From Sambucus nigra (taxonomy: Eukaryota > Streptophyta > Magnoliopsida > Dipsacales > Adoxaceae): DNA of 64,000 nt. Below, piece by piece: positions 25,798 through 36,800 of the stretch. Where the stretch lies: contig OX422209.1 of NCBI GenBank assembly GCA_949130495.1, forward strand, positions 696,057,757-696,121,756. The letters run 5' to 3'. How positions within the stretch are numbered: position 1 is the stretch's first letter; every line of letters starts with the position of its first letter. The notes below the pieces were generated by a model. The model was given only the letters and a program-made list of their open reading frames with translations. It made no database searches and was not told the origin of the DNA. The position numbers and the translations under genes were made by a program.

Positions 25798-26004
25798 TTT
25801 TTTCTCAAATCGTAACAATGTGCATGAGCTATTAAGTATATTACAGAAATATGCGGTCTTGAATGGGATAGGACCACTCACCCTTTAGAGGAGATGGAGG
25901 AAATAGAAATTAAATGAAACATAATATAAATCTAAGTTTTGTTTATACTAATCCATGAATATACGCTTCTTGACTTTAATAAGTGATTAGTTGCGGTAGC
26001 TGTG

Positions 26005-26300
26005 ATGGGATATTCGAAATACAAAGAGTGGATGGGTGAGACAAATAGAATGGGGGATGTGTTTCGCAGAGGTGCTAATGAATTTGTGAAATACGCAAAG
26101 AGATGACATAATGATGAATAGTTTTCGTGTCCGTGTGCTAGGTGTAAGAATGGTGAGGTGTTTGAGTGGAAAACAGTTGAACTACATTTGTTAAGATCGG
26201 GTATGCAAGATAGTTATCGATTTTGGAGTTTTCACAGTGAATTAAAGTTCCTTTTGTCTCCGAACAACCTTCACAACAACCTTCAACAAGTAGGATAGAT
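26005..26300 (+). pseudogene. Transposase-associated domain relic (N-terminal part of a CACTA TnpD)
   Basis: From the ATG at 26005 the reading gives a KEWM...F..GANEFVKYAKR start. After two stops it gives FSCPCARCKN, then VELHLLRSGMQDSYRFWSFHSE. The CPC..CKN cluster and the HLL..G...Y..W..H order are the signature of the plant transposase-associated domain (PF13963), which sits ahead of Transposase_21 in complete CACTA transposases. Nothing of the DDE domain follows. A short acidic ORF (26328-26624) lies where that domain should begin. Confidence 0.75.
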
Positions 26301-26656
26301 GTAGAAGGGGACGACGTAGATCATAACATGTTAGAGGATTTAGTTGATGATGCGTACGGAGTTTATGAAGCCGAGGAGAATAAGGTTACTGATTATGTAC
26401 AAGGTTCAAGTGCTCGTGAAGATATCACGATAAACCTTGACGATGATTACCAAAGTTTAAAAGTAGGGGTGGGGGTGGGGATGTTTCGGATTTTTAGTAA
26501 TTGTACATATTATGAGCTAGATGCTGTTGTTTTGGAATTCAGAATTGAGGTGTTAAACAGTAAAAATTCATTTGGATTTGTAGTAATTGTACATATTTAC
26601 ATGTCTTCTTCTAATTCATTTTGATTTGTACTAATAACAATATTTTTTTACAGCAA

Positions 26657-28314
26657 ATGTCTCCTTCAGGTATTAAGGCCAGGATGATGATGCTGATTGT
26701 GATGATGTCGTCTGGGCTCGGTGGTAGCGGAGGCGAGGAGGTCTCCTCTGCCCCTAGGCTCCCCAAATATGGAAAATTGGGGATGGCCATCGAGAACAAG
26801 ACGGGGCTATTAGCGAGATCCCTCAAGCTGGTAAAGACGATCATCGGCCCGGGGTACACTAGTTGGAGGGAGGTGCCAAATGAGCTCAAGTTAGCTATTT
26901 GGGTGGCACTACAGGTAATGAATTTATATTTATATTTATATGAATATTTCAATTTCAATTTCGATTTTATTTTATATTTATATTTATATTTATTCGCAAC
27001 TAATATTGTATTTGTTGGACAGGAATAATTCATCTTGGATCCAAAGCTAAGCGATTCCGTCTTGGAGCAGTTGAGGGAGCAACACAAGACGTGAAAGAAA
27101 AATATGCTGACTCGGTACTTTGGGCAGACCCGAGAGTCCGTTATCCGAATGTGTGAATCCGTCCCGCCGAAGGAGTCAATCTCATTGGCACAATGGAAAA
27201 AGTTCATTAACAATGAGATCGGGGAGCCACAATTGGCATCTCGCCAATCGGGGAGGGAAAATCGGGAAAAAAAGACGGACGTGCACTACTCCGGCCGGAC
27301 GTCTTACGCCGAGGTGGAGAATAGGATGATGGTAAGATTTAATTTTTCTATAACTACAGAAATATATTATTCTGCATTATTTTACTTTGCGGGGCTGATA
27401 CTAATTTTACTATATTTTATTTCAGGGGACAAAGAGTGGCCCTGGGGGTAGGCCACATAGGCTCGATACTTATGTGGCTATTCGGACGAAGAAGGGTAAG
27501 GATAAGGAGGTGTCCCCGAGCGTCGCGACCACGATTGTAAGTAATCCGACAGTTTACTTTTTGTTAATTACGTTATAATTTTTTTATTTACTTATTTTAC
27601 TAATCATGTGCTTTTTGTCGTTTCAGGCAAAGCTTAAGGAAGTGCATGAGTCACATCTGATGCCGACAATGAATCTTTATCCACAGACGCACTCAGCCAA
27701 GTGCTTAGCACTAATCGCAAGGGGAGGACAAGGGGTATGAGCTCGCGGGTGGCCAAACCTAGGATCATCAGATTGGAGGCGAGCGACATCGGGTTGGCTC
27801 GAACGGTGGACTCGCATGATCCGAAGTTTTCCCGTTTGAAGGTGACGGTCCAAGATATGTTCTCATTCATGAAGCGTTCATTGGGAAGAAACCATAAGGG
27901 TAAAGGGAAGGTGAAGGTGGTGGAGGAGGAGGTGTAGGATGATGAGGATGTGGACCTCGCTGCTTCATCGCCGACACGTGCGGACTTTGATGATCCACAC
28001 CCCTATTTGGCTCCCTTCAACCAACCGATGTCGACACTTGGTTGGCCGAGCGTGTTTATACTGGACATATTTTATGGCCAACGGATAGGGTGGGGTTTGA
28101 GGGACCCGACGCGTCCAGAGTATGCCAGTTCATGGACACTTGCTTCAAGACATCGAGTCCAAGGTGCTCGTCACGCATGTGATACTCGGGAAGGAGAACT
28201 CCCCCTTGTGGTTGAGCGAACAATGCGGCATGATGTATATTGGTGGGTGTGTCAATTCGTATATCGTGTGGCCTACTCACCTCCTCAGAGCTAACCTTAC
28301 CCCAGACTTGTAGT
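26657..28314 (+). pseudogene. TNP1/TnpA-like (Transposase_24) gene with introns, broken
   Basis: Probable exons are 26657-26914, 27023-27331, 27426-27536 and 27627-28314, all bounded by GT...AG. Exon 2 reads LDPKLSDSVLEQL, SLAQWKKFI and HYSGRTSYAEVENRM. Exon 3 reads RPHRLDTYVAIRTKKGK. This order (Trp-rich start, hydrophilic middle, H.sGR.Sy.e, then a LdtyvaihTkKdG block) is that of Transposase_24 (PF03004) proteins. Exon 4 ends in another frame with KVLVTHVILGKENSPLW and CVNSYIVWPTHLL, resembling the conserved C-terminal V.WP..L segment. Stops near 27025 and 27092 and at least two frameshifts in exon 4 inactivate it. The protein family binds the subterminal repeats. Confidence 0.75.
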
Positions 28315-28534
28315 GACATTATTTGAATTGAATTGTTTTAAGTTGTTACATTTGAATTATATTTGGATTTTATCGTTATGCATATTGTTTTGAATGTATA
28401 TTTGCATTCTCTCTATTTTATTTGGATATATGATGTTTGAACAGGTATAATGTTGCTATAACAGGTACAAATATACTGCTTGACAGTGACAGTGGCCATA
28501 CTGCTCAGCAGTTTTTTTTTTTAATTCTGCCCAG

Positions 28535-28775
28535 AATTGTCACGGTCAATGACCGTGATAATTTTTTAAAGAGTGTCACGAGTTTGTCACGGTTTATGAC
28601 CGTAATAAAACTTGTCAAGGTCATAGACCGTGACATGTCTGTGACAATTCTAATGAACTTATCACGGTCATTGACCATGACATGTCCGTGACAATAAACG
28701 CTGTCACCCCCAGAATTGTCACGGTCATTGACCTTGACAAGTCCAACTTGTCAAGGTCAATGACCGTGACAATTC
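28535..28775. repeat. Right subterminal palindromic repeats of the CACTA
   Basis: At least five copies of the TTGTCACGGTCA/TGACCGTGACAA type palindrome, more diverged than on the left (some read TCAAGGTC or GACCATGA). Confidence 0.85.
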
Positions 28776-28796
28776 GGCAGATTTGGTGTAATGCAT

Positions 28797-29640
28797 CCTA
28801 AGGAGTGTTCCCAAAATAGTAATAAAACAGATGATGTAAGTGTTGGTCGATCCAAAAAGTGTTATGAAGGAACGATTGCATATATCGGACATGAAACAAG
28901 CAAACAAGCATATAAAATGTATATATCATGGATATATGATGAGAATAAAGTAATAACTATTTGTGGGAGGACTCGAGTCGAGGGATTTAGCCAAGACGCC
29001 TACGTAGCCCGAGGGCATCAAAGTTCACGTAGTTCGAAAAATATGGGGTGGGGTTTAACCCATAAATCCAACCGAGACTTTATTTATATGTGTGTGTGTG
29101 TAGAAAAAGGTGTTTTAGTATGAGAAAATGTGAAGAGAAATCCTTATTTGGTATTTACAAGTGAACCCTCTTTTTCTTATTTTGGGGTTTTTCTATGAAA
29201 ATAAAGTTTGTGCGAATACTAATAATAAAAAATTATAATTAAGATGTGTGATGTAGTGAAGTAAAATACTAAAGAGAAAATGAATAACTAATGCAAAATT
29301 AAGAGAATTTAAAGACAATGAGGAATAAATAGACCTCCTTATGATGACTTGGAGTAGATCTTGCTTGTAGATGTGCTGACGCCAAGCTGAAGTGATGGTG
29401 GTTTGAGGAGGTGGGTGGGTATTTACTCAAAAGAGTATGAAAAGTATGGAAGGAATGTGGGTTATGGACTTTTAAGGAAAGAACAGCTTTGAATTCGCGG
29501 GAGTTACTGAGAAGGATTTTCAGGGATGCCTTAGGTGTGTCTTTCAAAGAGAGGTCATTGCCTCTATTTATAGGTCCAATGGGGGTGTCGATCGGCATGG
29601 CCTTATTCCTGCCTATCGGCATAGAACCTTAAACACACTA
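28797..29640. mobile_element. Tat/Ogre-like debris, right part, with a minus-strand LTR promoter
   Basis: 28998-29040 carries the GACGCCTACGTA and CGTAGTTCG phrases of Tat/Ogre-type elements. From 29640 leftward on the minus strand there is an LTR-like promoter: palindromic TGCCGATCG motifs, a TATA box at 29564-29572, then a leader running to about 29300. The 107-codon minus ORF 29299-29622 spans promoter and leader and is not considered coding. Confidence 0.5.
29564..29572 (-). promoter_or_regulatory. TATA box, minus strand
   Basis: Minus strand CTATAAATAGAGG, preceded at -30 to -80 by ATGCCGATCGACACC and CTATGCCGATAGGCA. Same architecture as the plus-strand promoter at 33694, facing the other way. 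Confidence 0.6.
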
Positions 29641-29699
29641 CCAATAAGCAGGGTCTGAGGTTTCCAATTAGCAGTCTGAGGCACCTTTTTCCAAAAAAC

Positions 29700-32010
29700 A
29701 ACCGTAAACCGCAAACCGTAAGTTAGAATTGTACACAGGGTGAACCGTTGGAAAGGGTATTCAGATCCCTTAAATAATACATTGATCCACCCCTAGTATT
29801 GGGTGATGACCGAAATCAAATGGGGCTCAAAAGTGGTCATTGGTCACTAGACAGGAAATTCCCGTAGGAAAACGGATCGTTCATCCAAATCGTAAAATAG
29901 AATCACGCACGATGATTAAGTGCGAAAAGTAGCATCGCGTCGAACGCTAATTGTTGAGTTCCTTTCGCCTACTTAATACAAAAACCTAAGTTACGACTGC
30001 ACTTGCGATACAAGTGTAGCGGTAAGTCGGGTATCGAATCCACAAGGAGTGTTCAACATATTTTAATTGGATTATTAATTCAGGAATAAAAGTAAAAAAA
30101 GGTGATGGTTGATTGTAAATAAAAGAAAAGAATAAGTAAATCTACACAAAAGTAAAGCGAGGATCGGGATAACATCCAACCATACGGCTCAAAACACTTA
30201 TTAATCAGAATTCCTGCTCGAGAGAAATTTAATCGAGCATTATCAATTAATCATAAACTTCGCACAATAAGGAATTTAAGCCAAAGTTGCGTGAATAAAT
30301 ATTTAACCGAAAATTGGTCGCGCGCGGATTAAATTCAGATTATCGCTATAAACACTAATGTTGCATGACAGAGAAAGTTAAACGCGTAAGAATCCGACTT
30401 TAATATGCACGGGTTCAATTAGACGCAATTCTGCACAAAACCTAATTTTCGGAGCTCGGGGCCCGTTAATGACGAAACGAAATCCCGACCCTATTTATCT
30501 AAGGGTAATACATGAATTAAACTAATTTATACTAATTAAACTAGGAAAGTAAGAAATAAAGAAAGTAAACTAATTAATAAAGCATGAAATTAAGTTACAA
30601 AGAAAGAATTAAACAAGAACAACTTTATTAATGGTAAATGAGCTGGAAAGTTCAACATACACACCCCAAATGGTTGTCAACCCAAATAGAAATGAAGCCA
30701 AACTCTCAAAACCCACAAACCCTAGCCTAAAACTAAAGAAAACTGAATATATCTGATATTTACACAAAAATCCCTTATAGAGTAAGTTGGGATAAAAGAA
30801 AAGAAGAAAGAAAAGAAAAGGAAAATATCTCAAAAAATAGGGGATCGATCGATCAATCCCTTTAATCGATCGATCGATGGTGAAAAATCAAGCCCACTGT
30901 CTCCCCACGATGGCCAAAATATGAAGGATCGATAGATCGATCCTTTTGATCGATCGATCGATCAAGCAGGGCTGCATAATCTTCCTCCTGTTTTGGTTGG
31001 TTTGGAATTCCCTTCCGCTAGAAACGTCGTAACTTATTCGTTAGGGATCGGATTCGCGCACCGTTCACGGCCACACGAAGCTTGCGAGGAGGTCTACAAC
31101 TTTCGTGGAGATGTTGGGATAGGTGCCCAAACTGTGAATTGATCGAATCGCCCTTGAACGTGCGATTGCGTATGGAACTTGAGCGGAATGCGTCCAAACT
31201 CCATTCTTAGTACCTAAATACCTACAAAATCCCAATTATACCTCGTATAGCATGTTAACAATATAAACCGAGGTTATCTAGTTAACGGGCTTAAATATAG
31301 AGATTAAGGCATCCGAGGGGACTAAAATGCGTAGGTTCGAGAGATGAAATACGCAATATTTACGTATTATCACACGGGACGGACCATTAGAAAGGTATTT
31401 GGAGCCCTTCAAATATCAATTAAGTATTGTTCGGTTTTGAGAGTTGACCTTAGCCAATGGGTCTCAAAAGTGCTCAGGGACCCTTTGGAGTAAGATTGTT
31501 TGTTCGTACCATAAGGCTGATTTACGCACAGGGCAGATCGTTTGAAAGGGTACTTAGATCCCTTCGAAGATTTATTCAGTCTCATTCAAGCTGAGGAGTT
31601 CACATGAGTCAAACAGAGCTCGGGAGAACCCTCTATCCTTCGAACCAGTTTTCAGGGTAAAATGGATCGTTCACCCGAAATCCTAAGTTCGATTCGTGCA
31701 TGGGGAGGATTGTTAAAAACGGTATTCAGAGACCATTAAAGATTAATTGATCTTGATCTCAGGAGATGAAGTTTACTGGGGTGAAAATGGGACTCAAGAG
31801 TGCTCGGTGGCCTCTAGATCAACTTTCAATAGTAAAATAGACCATTTATCCAAATTGTAAGTCCAATTTACGCACGAGATGGACCGTTAGAAAGGGTATT
31901 CAAATCCCTTCGAAGATCCATTGAGCTTTTGCTCAGACGAGAATGTTGATCGGAGTCAATTAGGGCCCAAGAGCGCCCGGTGGCCTCTAGATCGGTACTC
32001 GGAGTATGAC
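29700..32010 (+). repeat. ~175-bp tandem repeats, split by a solo LTR
   Basis: A motif like GGACCGTTAGAAAGGGTATT recurs at about 29742, 31381, 31533, 31706 and 31881. When the solo LTR at 29913-31372 and its TSD are removed, the first gap becomes about 174 bp; the others are about 152, 173 and 175. Units also share AAAATGGATCGTTC and GTGGCCTCTAGATC text. Such arrays are common in Tat/Ogre elements. No coding. Confidence 0.8.
29913..31372 (-). mobile_element. Solo LTR of the Athila-like family (A1)
   Basis: 1460 bp, minus-strand ends TGATAATACG and ...TTAATCA. TSD CACGA (29908-29912) versus CACGG (31373-31377), one mismatch. It is collinear with the LTRs of A2 and A3, including the GAGCTCGGGGCCCGTTAATG block and the GTAAAGCGAGGATCGGGAT block. 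It carries GATCGATCGATC clusters at 30842-30880 and 30925-30965. A single LTR with TSD and no interior means recombination between two former LTRs. Confidence 0.9.
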
Positions 32011-32189
32011 CTAGGGTTTGCGGTGGAGGGGTAAGTGCTTGGGACCTAAGGAGGTGCTTAGAAGGGTCCTAGGATGGGGTGTCTATAGAGATCCCCTCGA
32101 TGGGTGAGATTAGAACAAGTGAAAGTCGTTGAATAATAGATAACACACTGATGTTAAGAAAGAGGTTTTAGGTAGATTATGTGGACCTA

Positions 32190-33130
32190 TAGGGTGGGAT
32201 CGATCGATTTAGAGGGTTAAGGTCAGTTCTGAAGACCTAATGAGACAAAGATGACCAATTCAGTGGGTCGAGGTTAGTTCTGAGGACATAATGAGATGAG
32301 GCTGACCCATTAAGTGCATCGAGGTCAGTTTTGAGGACCTAAAGAGACGAAGATGACCAATTCAGCGGGCCGAAGATGTGTTACGATTGGTTCTAAGGGG
32401 CTAGGGAGATCAATTCAGTTGATCGATGTCGATTCTGGGGACCTAAGGAGATGAGGATGATTGATTCAGCGGGTCAAGCTCAACTTTCGAGTTGTGCTGG
32501 GGATGATCAATTTAGTGGGTCGAGTCTGATTCTGAGGAGGTTGAGTTATGATGACCAATTCTGAGGGCTGAGGTCAATTTTGAGGACCTTAGGTGATGAG
32601 ACCAATTCTAAGGATCGATGGAAATTCTGAGGAGCTTAAGTTGGGATGACCAATTCTAAGGGTCGGGGTCAATTCTGAGGACCTAAAGCTGGGATGACCA
32701 ATTTTGAGGGTCGAGATCAATTTTGAGGACCTTAAGTGATGACGACCAATTTTGAGGATTGAGGTCAATTCTGAGGACCTTAAGTGATGACGAGCAATTC
32801 TGAGGGTTGAGATCAATTCTGAGGACCTAAAGTTATAGCAACCAATTTTTAGGGTCGAGGTTAATTCGGAGGACCTAAAGTTGTAGCGACCAAAGCTGCG
32901 GGCCAAGGTCAATTATGAGGACCTTAAGTTGTAGCGACCAATTCTGAGGGTTGAGGTCAAATTTGAGGACCTAAAGTTGTAGCGACCAATTCTGCGGGTC
33001 GAGGTCCATTCTGAGGACCTAAAGTTGTAGCGACCGATTCTGCGAGCTGAGTTCAATTCTGAGTACCTAAAGTTGTAGCGACCAATTTTGCGGTTCGAGG
33101 TCAATTTTGAGGACCTAAAGTGGTGACATA
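32190..33130. repeat. 48-bp tandem array
   Basis: Units of the type ACCAATTCTGAGGGTCGAGG plus TCAATTCTGAGGACCTAAAG plus TTGTAGCG repeat every 48 bp. They are regular from about 32560 to 33125 and more ragged upstream. 48 is a multiple of three, so the minus strand stays open as a 16-residue repeat (GRYNFRSSELTSTLRI type) across 32589-33182 with one stop between two ORFs. I take this as arithmetic rather than a gene. Confidence 0.9.
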
Positions 33131-33690
33131 GGGAGTTGCTCTCCTGGGGAAATTTTAGATTATCTTGAGGGTCAGGACGCAACTAGTGGTTCCGTTGGGG
33201 ATTGTGTTTCTCTGAGACTTTGTTGGGAAGGATTTATCTTTGAGATATCCATTTGGGGATTATTTGATCATGAAACTCCACTAGGGTATGTTTAGGCAGA
33301 GAAATAGTAGACTTGGATGCGAACGCATCGTTGGTTCTGCTTGTGGAACATATTGAGGATAACTTTGCAAGATGAATCCGACTGGGGATTTATGATGGAG
33401 GTAAGCGTGCGGCAGGGATTTTGAGAGTTTATAAGGGTCTTGGTGCTCCAAAAATGATTTTCTTGAGAAAATTGAGGTTTTATATTTTTGGGGGAATTTT
33501 CTGGGCTATTTTTAGGATTTTTTTTGGAATTTTTTAGCATTTTCTATACGAAATTTGGAGGGGTACCAATAGGCAGTCCTAGGGGGTGCCAATCGGCAAG
33601 GGCATAGACTTCTGGGCTTCTTTGGGAAAATGAAAAGACACCTGTTGACCGGCATGGTCGGGGAGATGCCGATCGATAGGCCCCTTAACC
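33131..33690 (+). promoter_or_regulatory. Leader/upstream region of the PMD-type element
   Basis: About 33187-33205 reads TGGTTCCGTTGGGGATT, somewhat like the tRNA-Arg-type PBS of Tat elements (weak). Between 33565 and 33690 come several imperfect TGCCGATCGGCA-type palindromes, the last being TGCCGATCGATAGG just before the TATA box. Short ORFs here show no domain. Confidence 0.4.
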
Positions 33691-33693
33691 TTC

Positions 33694-33701
33694 CATAAAA
33701 A
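33694..33701 (+). promoter_or_regulatory. TATA box before the PMD-type gene
   Basis: CATAAAAA followed by GGGGGAG and a pyrimidine-rich leader, about 100 bp before the ATG at 33803. A matching arrangement lies at 63389. Confidence 0.6.
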
Positions 33702-33802
33702 GGGGGAGAATCCTCCCCATTTTCCACACCTTCAAGTGTTTAAATCTATTGATTTTTCTCTCTAAAACTCATTCCTATGTCCTTATTACTTCAATACTTC
33801 AA

Positions 33803-36800
33803 ATGCCAAGCTCAAGTGAGGTTTATGATATTGCGTGGTTGGCCGTTAATTACTGGGTTGTCCTGGAGTGGCAGTCTAAGGTGCCCCTTGCTTTGGGTAA
33901 CAAGAATGTCTTTGATTTGTTTGAGCTTATGGATGATAAGCGTACTCTTCGACGCGAGCTGGCACACCACCATTTGTCTAGGGTGAGGCATGTAATACCC
34001 CGTATTTTTATGCTTTATAAATTTGGGGATTTATTAAATTTAATGTGAGTTATTAATTTAATATAAATCCAGAAATTAATTACTTTATAATTATTAACGT
34101 GATGTGAGTTAGTAATTATGGTAAATTTGTTGAATATTACTAATGAGTAGAGTAATATATAATATTGGTTCTATTAAATGTCAATAGTGAATAAAATGAC
34201 AATTTTGGAAATGTGAGTCGGGACGCACCCGTGTCGCGTCGGGACTAAATATTGATTAATAAAAGTGAATAAATTATAAGTTCGTATGGTCATTTTGAGT
34301 GCGTCAAAGTGTTCGGAAGGGTCGAGATAGTCAGAAAAGTGTACCCGGGGGTTTAGTTTGGGTCTTGGGGCATTTTTAGGCTTAATTAGTACCCTAGGAG
34401 GGGAGTTTGGGCATTTTGCATTTTTGGGTAATTAAACCCACGAAATTTAGTAGGTTATATCAGCCATTTGGAATGGTCCTTTAGGGTTAGCAAACTCAAA
34501 ACCTTAGAAAGGCCATAGGAGAGGGAAGGAGAAAGCTTTCCAAGCAATCCAAGGCCAAAAATCCATCCGGTTGCACCGCCACCACCACCAATGCGTAGAT
34601 CGCACGACGGGGAACGCAACAACACCAAATTCGTGCACAAAATCTGAACTTTGTAAATCCCAGGCAAGTATTTATCTTGCTTATTTTCGTTAATGCATCA
34701 TTCATGTTAGCCTAGGGTGATTAGGATGAGTTTTATAGAAGAAAATCCATATTGGAGATAGGAAAATCGCATGTAGTAATGATTTGAATGATAATCTGGA
34801 AACCCCTTCATATGTAGAGGCTTAACCACGAATTTATGATGAATTAGGAGTAGAATTTATGGAAAAAGACTGATTAGAACCATGTTAAAGAAATTTCTAG
34901 GGTTCTTGAGATTGATATGAGTTTTGGCCTATTAATCCATAATTATTGATGAAAATTTGCATGCTTTACGTAGAAGATGTACAATATGGGTGTATACTGG
35001 TTGTAGTACGAATTTTAGGGAGTTTGAGTGTGAAAAATTTGGATTTGATTGAGTTTGGATTATGAAACCCATAACTGTAAATCTGCAGAATTCGCCATAC
35101 CTGTTTGATCGATCGATCAAACCAGGAGTGTCGATCGATCGACGCATCGATCGATCGAGCTCCTGCCATCGATCGATCAACCCCTTCTGGCAGACTCATA
35201 TTTACCCTTTTTAATTTAGTTGAATTCAATTTAAATGACTAAAAATCCTTAGACATCCTTATTAAAATATTTTGGGAGATAAAGAAGACCAGTAGGACTT
35301 ATTAATAATTATGAGACTTTTAATATAAGATGAGAGTTGTATTTTTGGGATGTTTACATATAAGGGACGATGAAATTATGTATAAAAGGGGGAGACGCGT
35401 AAGATAGTTACGTTGGAAATTAGATGAGTATCTACTGAATTCTACACTTAGGAGGATAGAGTCCATGAGTGTTACGTAGTAAGTTGGATTAATCCCTCAA
35501 TTTAAGTAAGAGACGAACCATTATAAGTGATAACTAAATAATGAGGAATAAGGATAAATGTTATAAGTATGGGTTATGAGATGAACCTAAATTTGATATG
35601 GTAAAAGAAGTATATTTATATGACTATGTTTATACATATACTATATACGTGTGAAAATCATGCCCGCGCTACTTGCTATCCCTGAGGTTACCGCACTGGG
35701 ACAGTCTTATCTCGATGGGACCTTTATGGGGGATATTGACTCGTACCCTAGAAGATAGATATCCTTGGTACAGGCTATCTGAACGATGGTCAGACGATCC
35801 TAAGAGACGTGAGGGTATGTACTGACCTCTTAGAGACTTAGAATCTATGCTTCGCCTCAATATTATTTGTGTATGTGTTAATACAGTTCGAGAGTGATTC
35901 CGAACTTGTATTTCCCTTAGTACGAGTGAGACGGGGATTGGATAGCAGAGTATGCCCGAACCATAATTTTATGTGAGGTGCTGTTTGAATATATATATTA
36001 TACGAGTATTTAATATATATATATATGAATTTCTGAAATTTGGGAACTTCCTATTGTGTTTATGGTAAGTAAGAAATGAATAATGACTTCAATTGGGAAA
36101 TACTTGTTTTGAAAAGTATAATAGGACACTGGGAAACTTTATTAGCAAATAAGGTTTAAATGAGAACTTTATGATCAGATGGAATTATCCTCTTAAACAA
36201 TTAAATTGTTCAGTTTTAAATCTTACGAGTAACCTAAGATAAGTTAAACCGTGGGAAAGGTTAGTGCGATAGGCGTGCACAATAGAAGAGAGGTGAGAAT
36301 TTCTCAAGGGAGTGCCGCACTAATATGTTGTTGCATTGGCCTGTAAACATTTTAAATACTTGCTAAACAAATTTTAAATCTTTTACAATCGGGCTCTGAC
36401 CCATTTCTATTTTCCTTTCTCTCTTGTATATATATGTATATATTACAGGTGCCCAGCCATAGGGGCATCTTGCATAGGATCCTTTGGGAGGAACGCGCTG
36501 CAGCTTAGGTGGGAGTTACAGGCCTCTTGCTTAGACGACTTCATTTGTTGATTCCACTCCTAGTTCTATTTATTCAGTTGGGCATGTGTCGCCCTTTCCA
36601 GTATTCAGTTATTTAGCAGACATTGTGATTCATTTAATTTTTCCCAGTATTTTACTCTTTGGGGATTATTTATTGTCAGGATGTTTTTCATTTAAGTATT
36701 AAATGTTGGATTCAATTAATTGAATGTTTGGTTACTTGAATTTATAAATTCCAGGATAATTGTTGTGTGATTCTTTAATGATGAATGATGTAAAGTTTTT

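Larger units (their letters stand above)
24602..28793 (+). mobile_element. CACTA (En/Spm) element lacking the main transposase
   Basis: 4192 bp. The left end is CACTACATCAAAATGG and the right end, read on the minus strand, is CATTACACCAAATCTG, i.e. a CACTA end with one change. A 3-bp TSD, CAT, lies at 24599-24601 and 28794-28796, the CACTA hallmark. Subterminal repeats built on the palindrome TCACGGTCAATGACCGTGA fill about 24650-24770 and 28535-28775. Inside are relics of a transposase-associated N-terminal domain and a TNP1/TnpA-like (Transposase_24) gene. The DDE transposase TnpD (Transposase_21) is absent, so the element is non-autonomous. It sits in Tat/Ogre-like debris. Confidence 0.92.

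Noticed and set aside
30842..30965. GATCGATC clusters as a CRISPR-like or restriction-based system
   Set aside because: Units are irregularly spaced without spacers and sit inside LTRs of a plant genome.
32589..33182. Minus-strand repeat-protein gene
   Set aside because: The 48-bp unit keeps the frame open by arithmetic; no promoter or start signal. Kept only as a finding.
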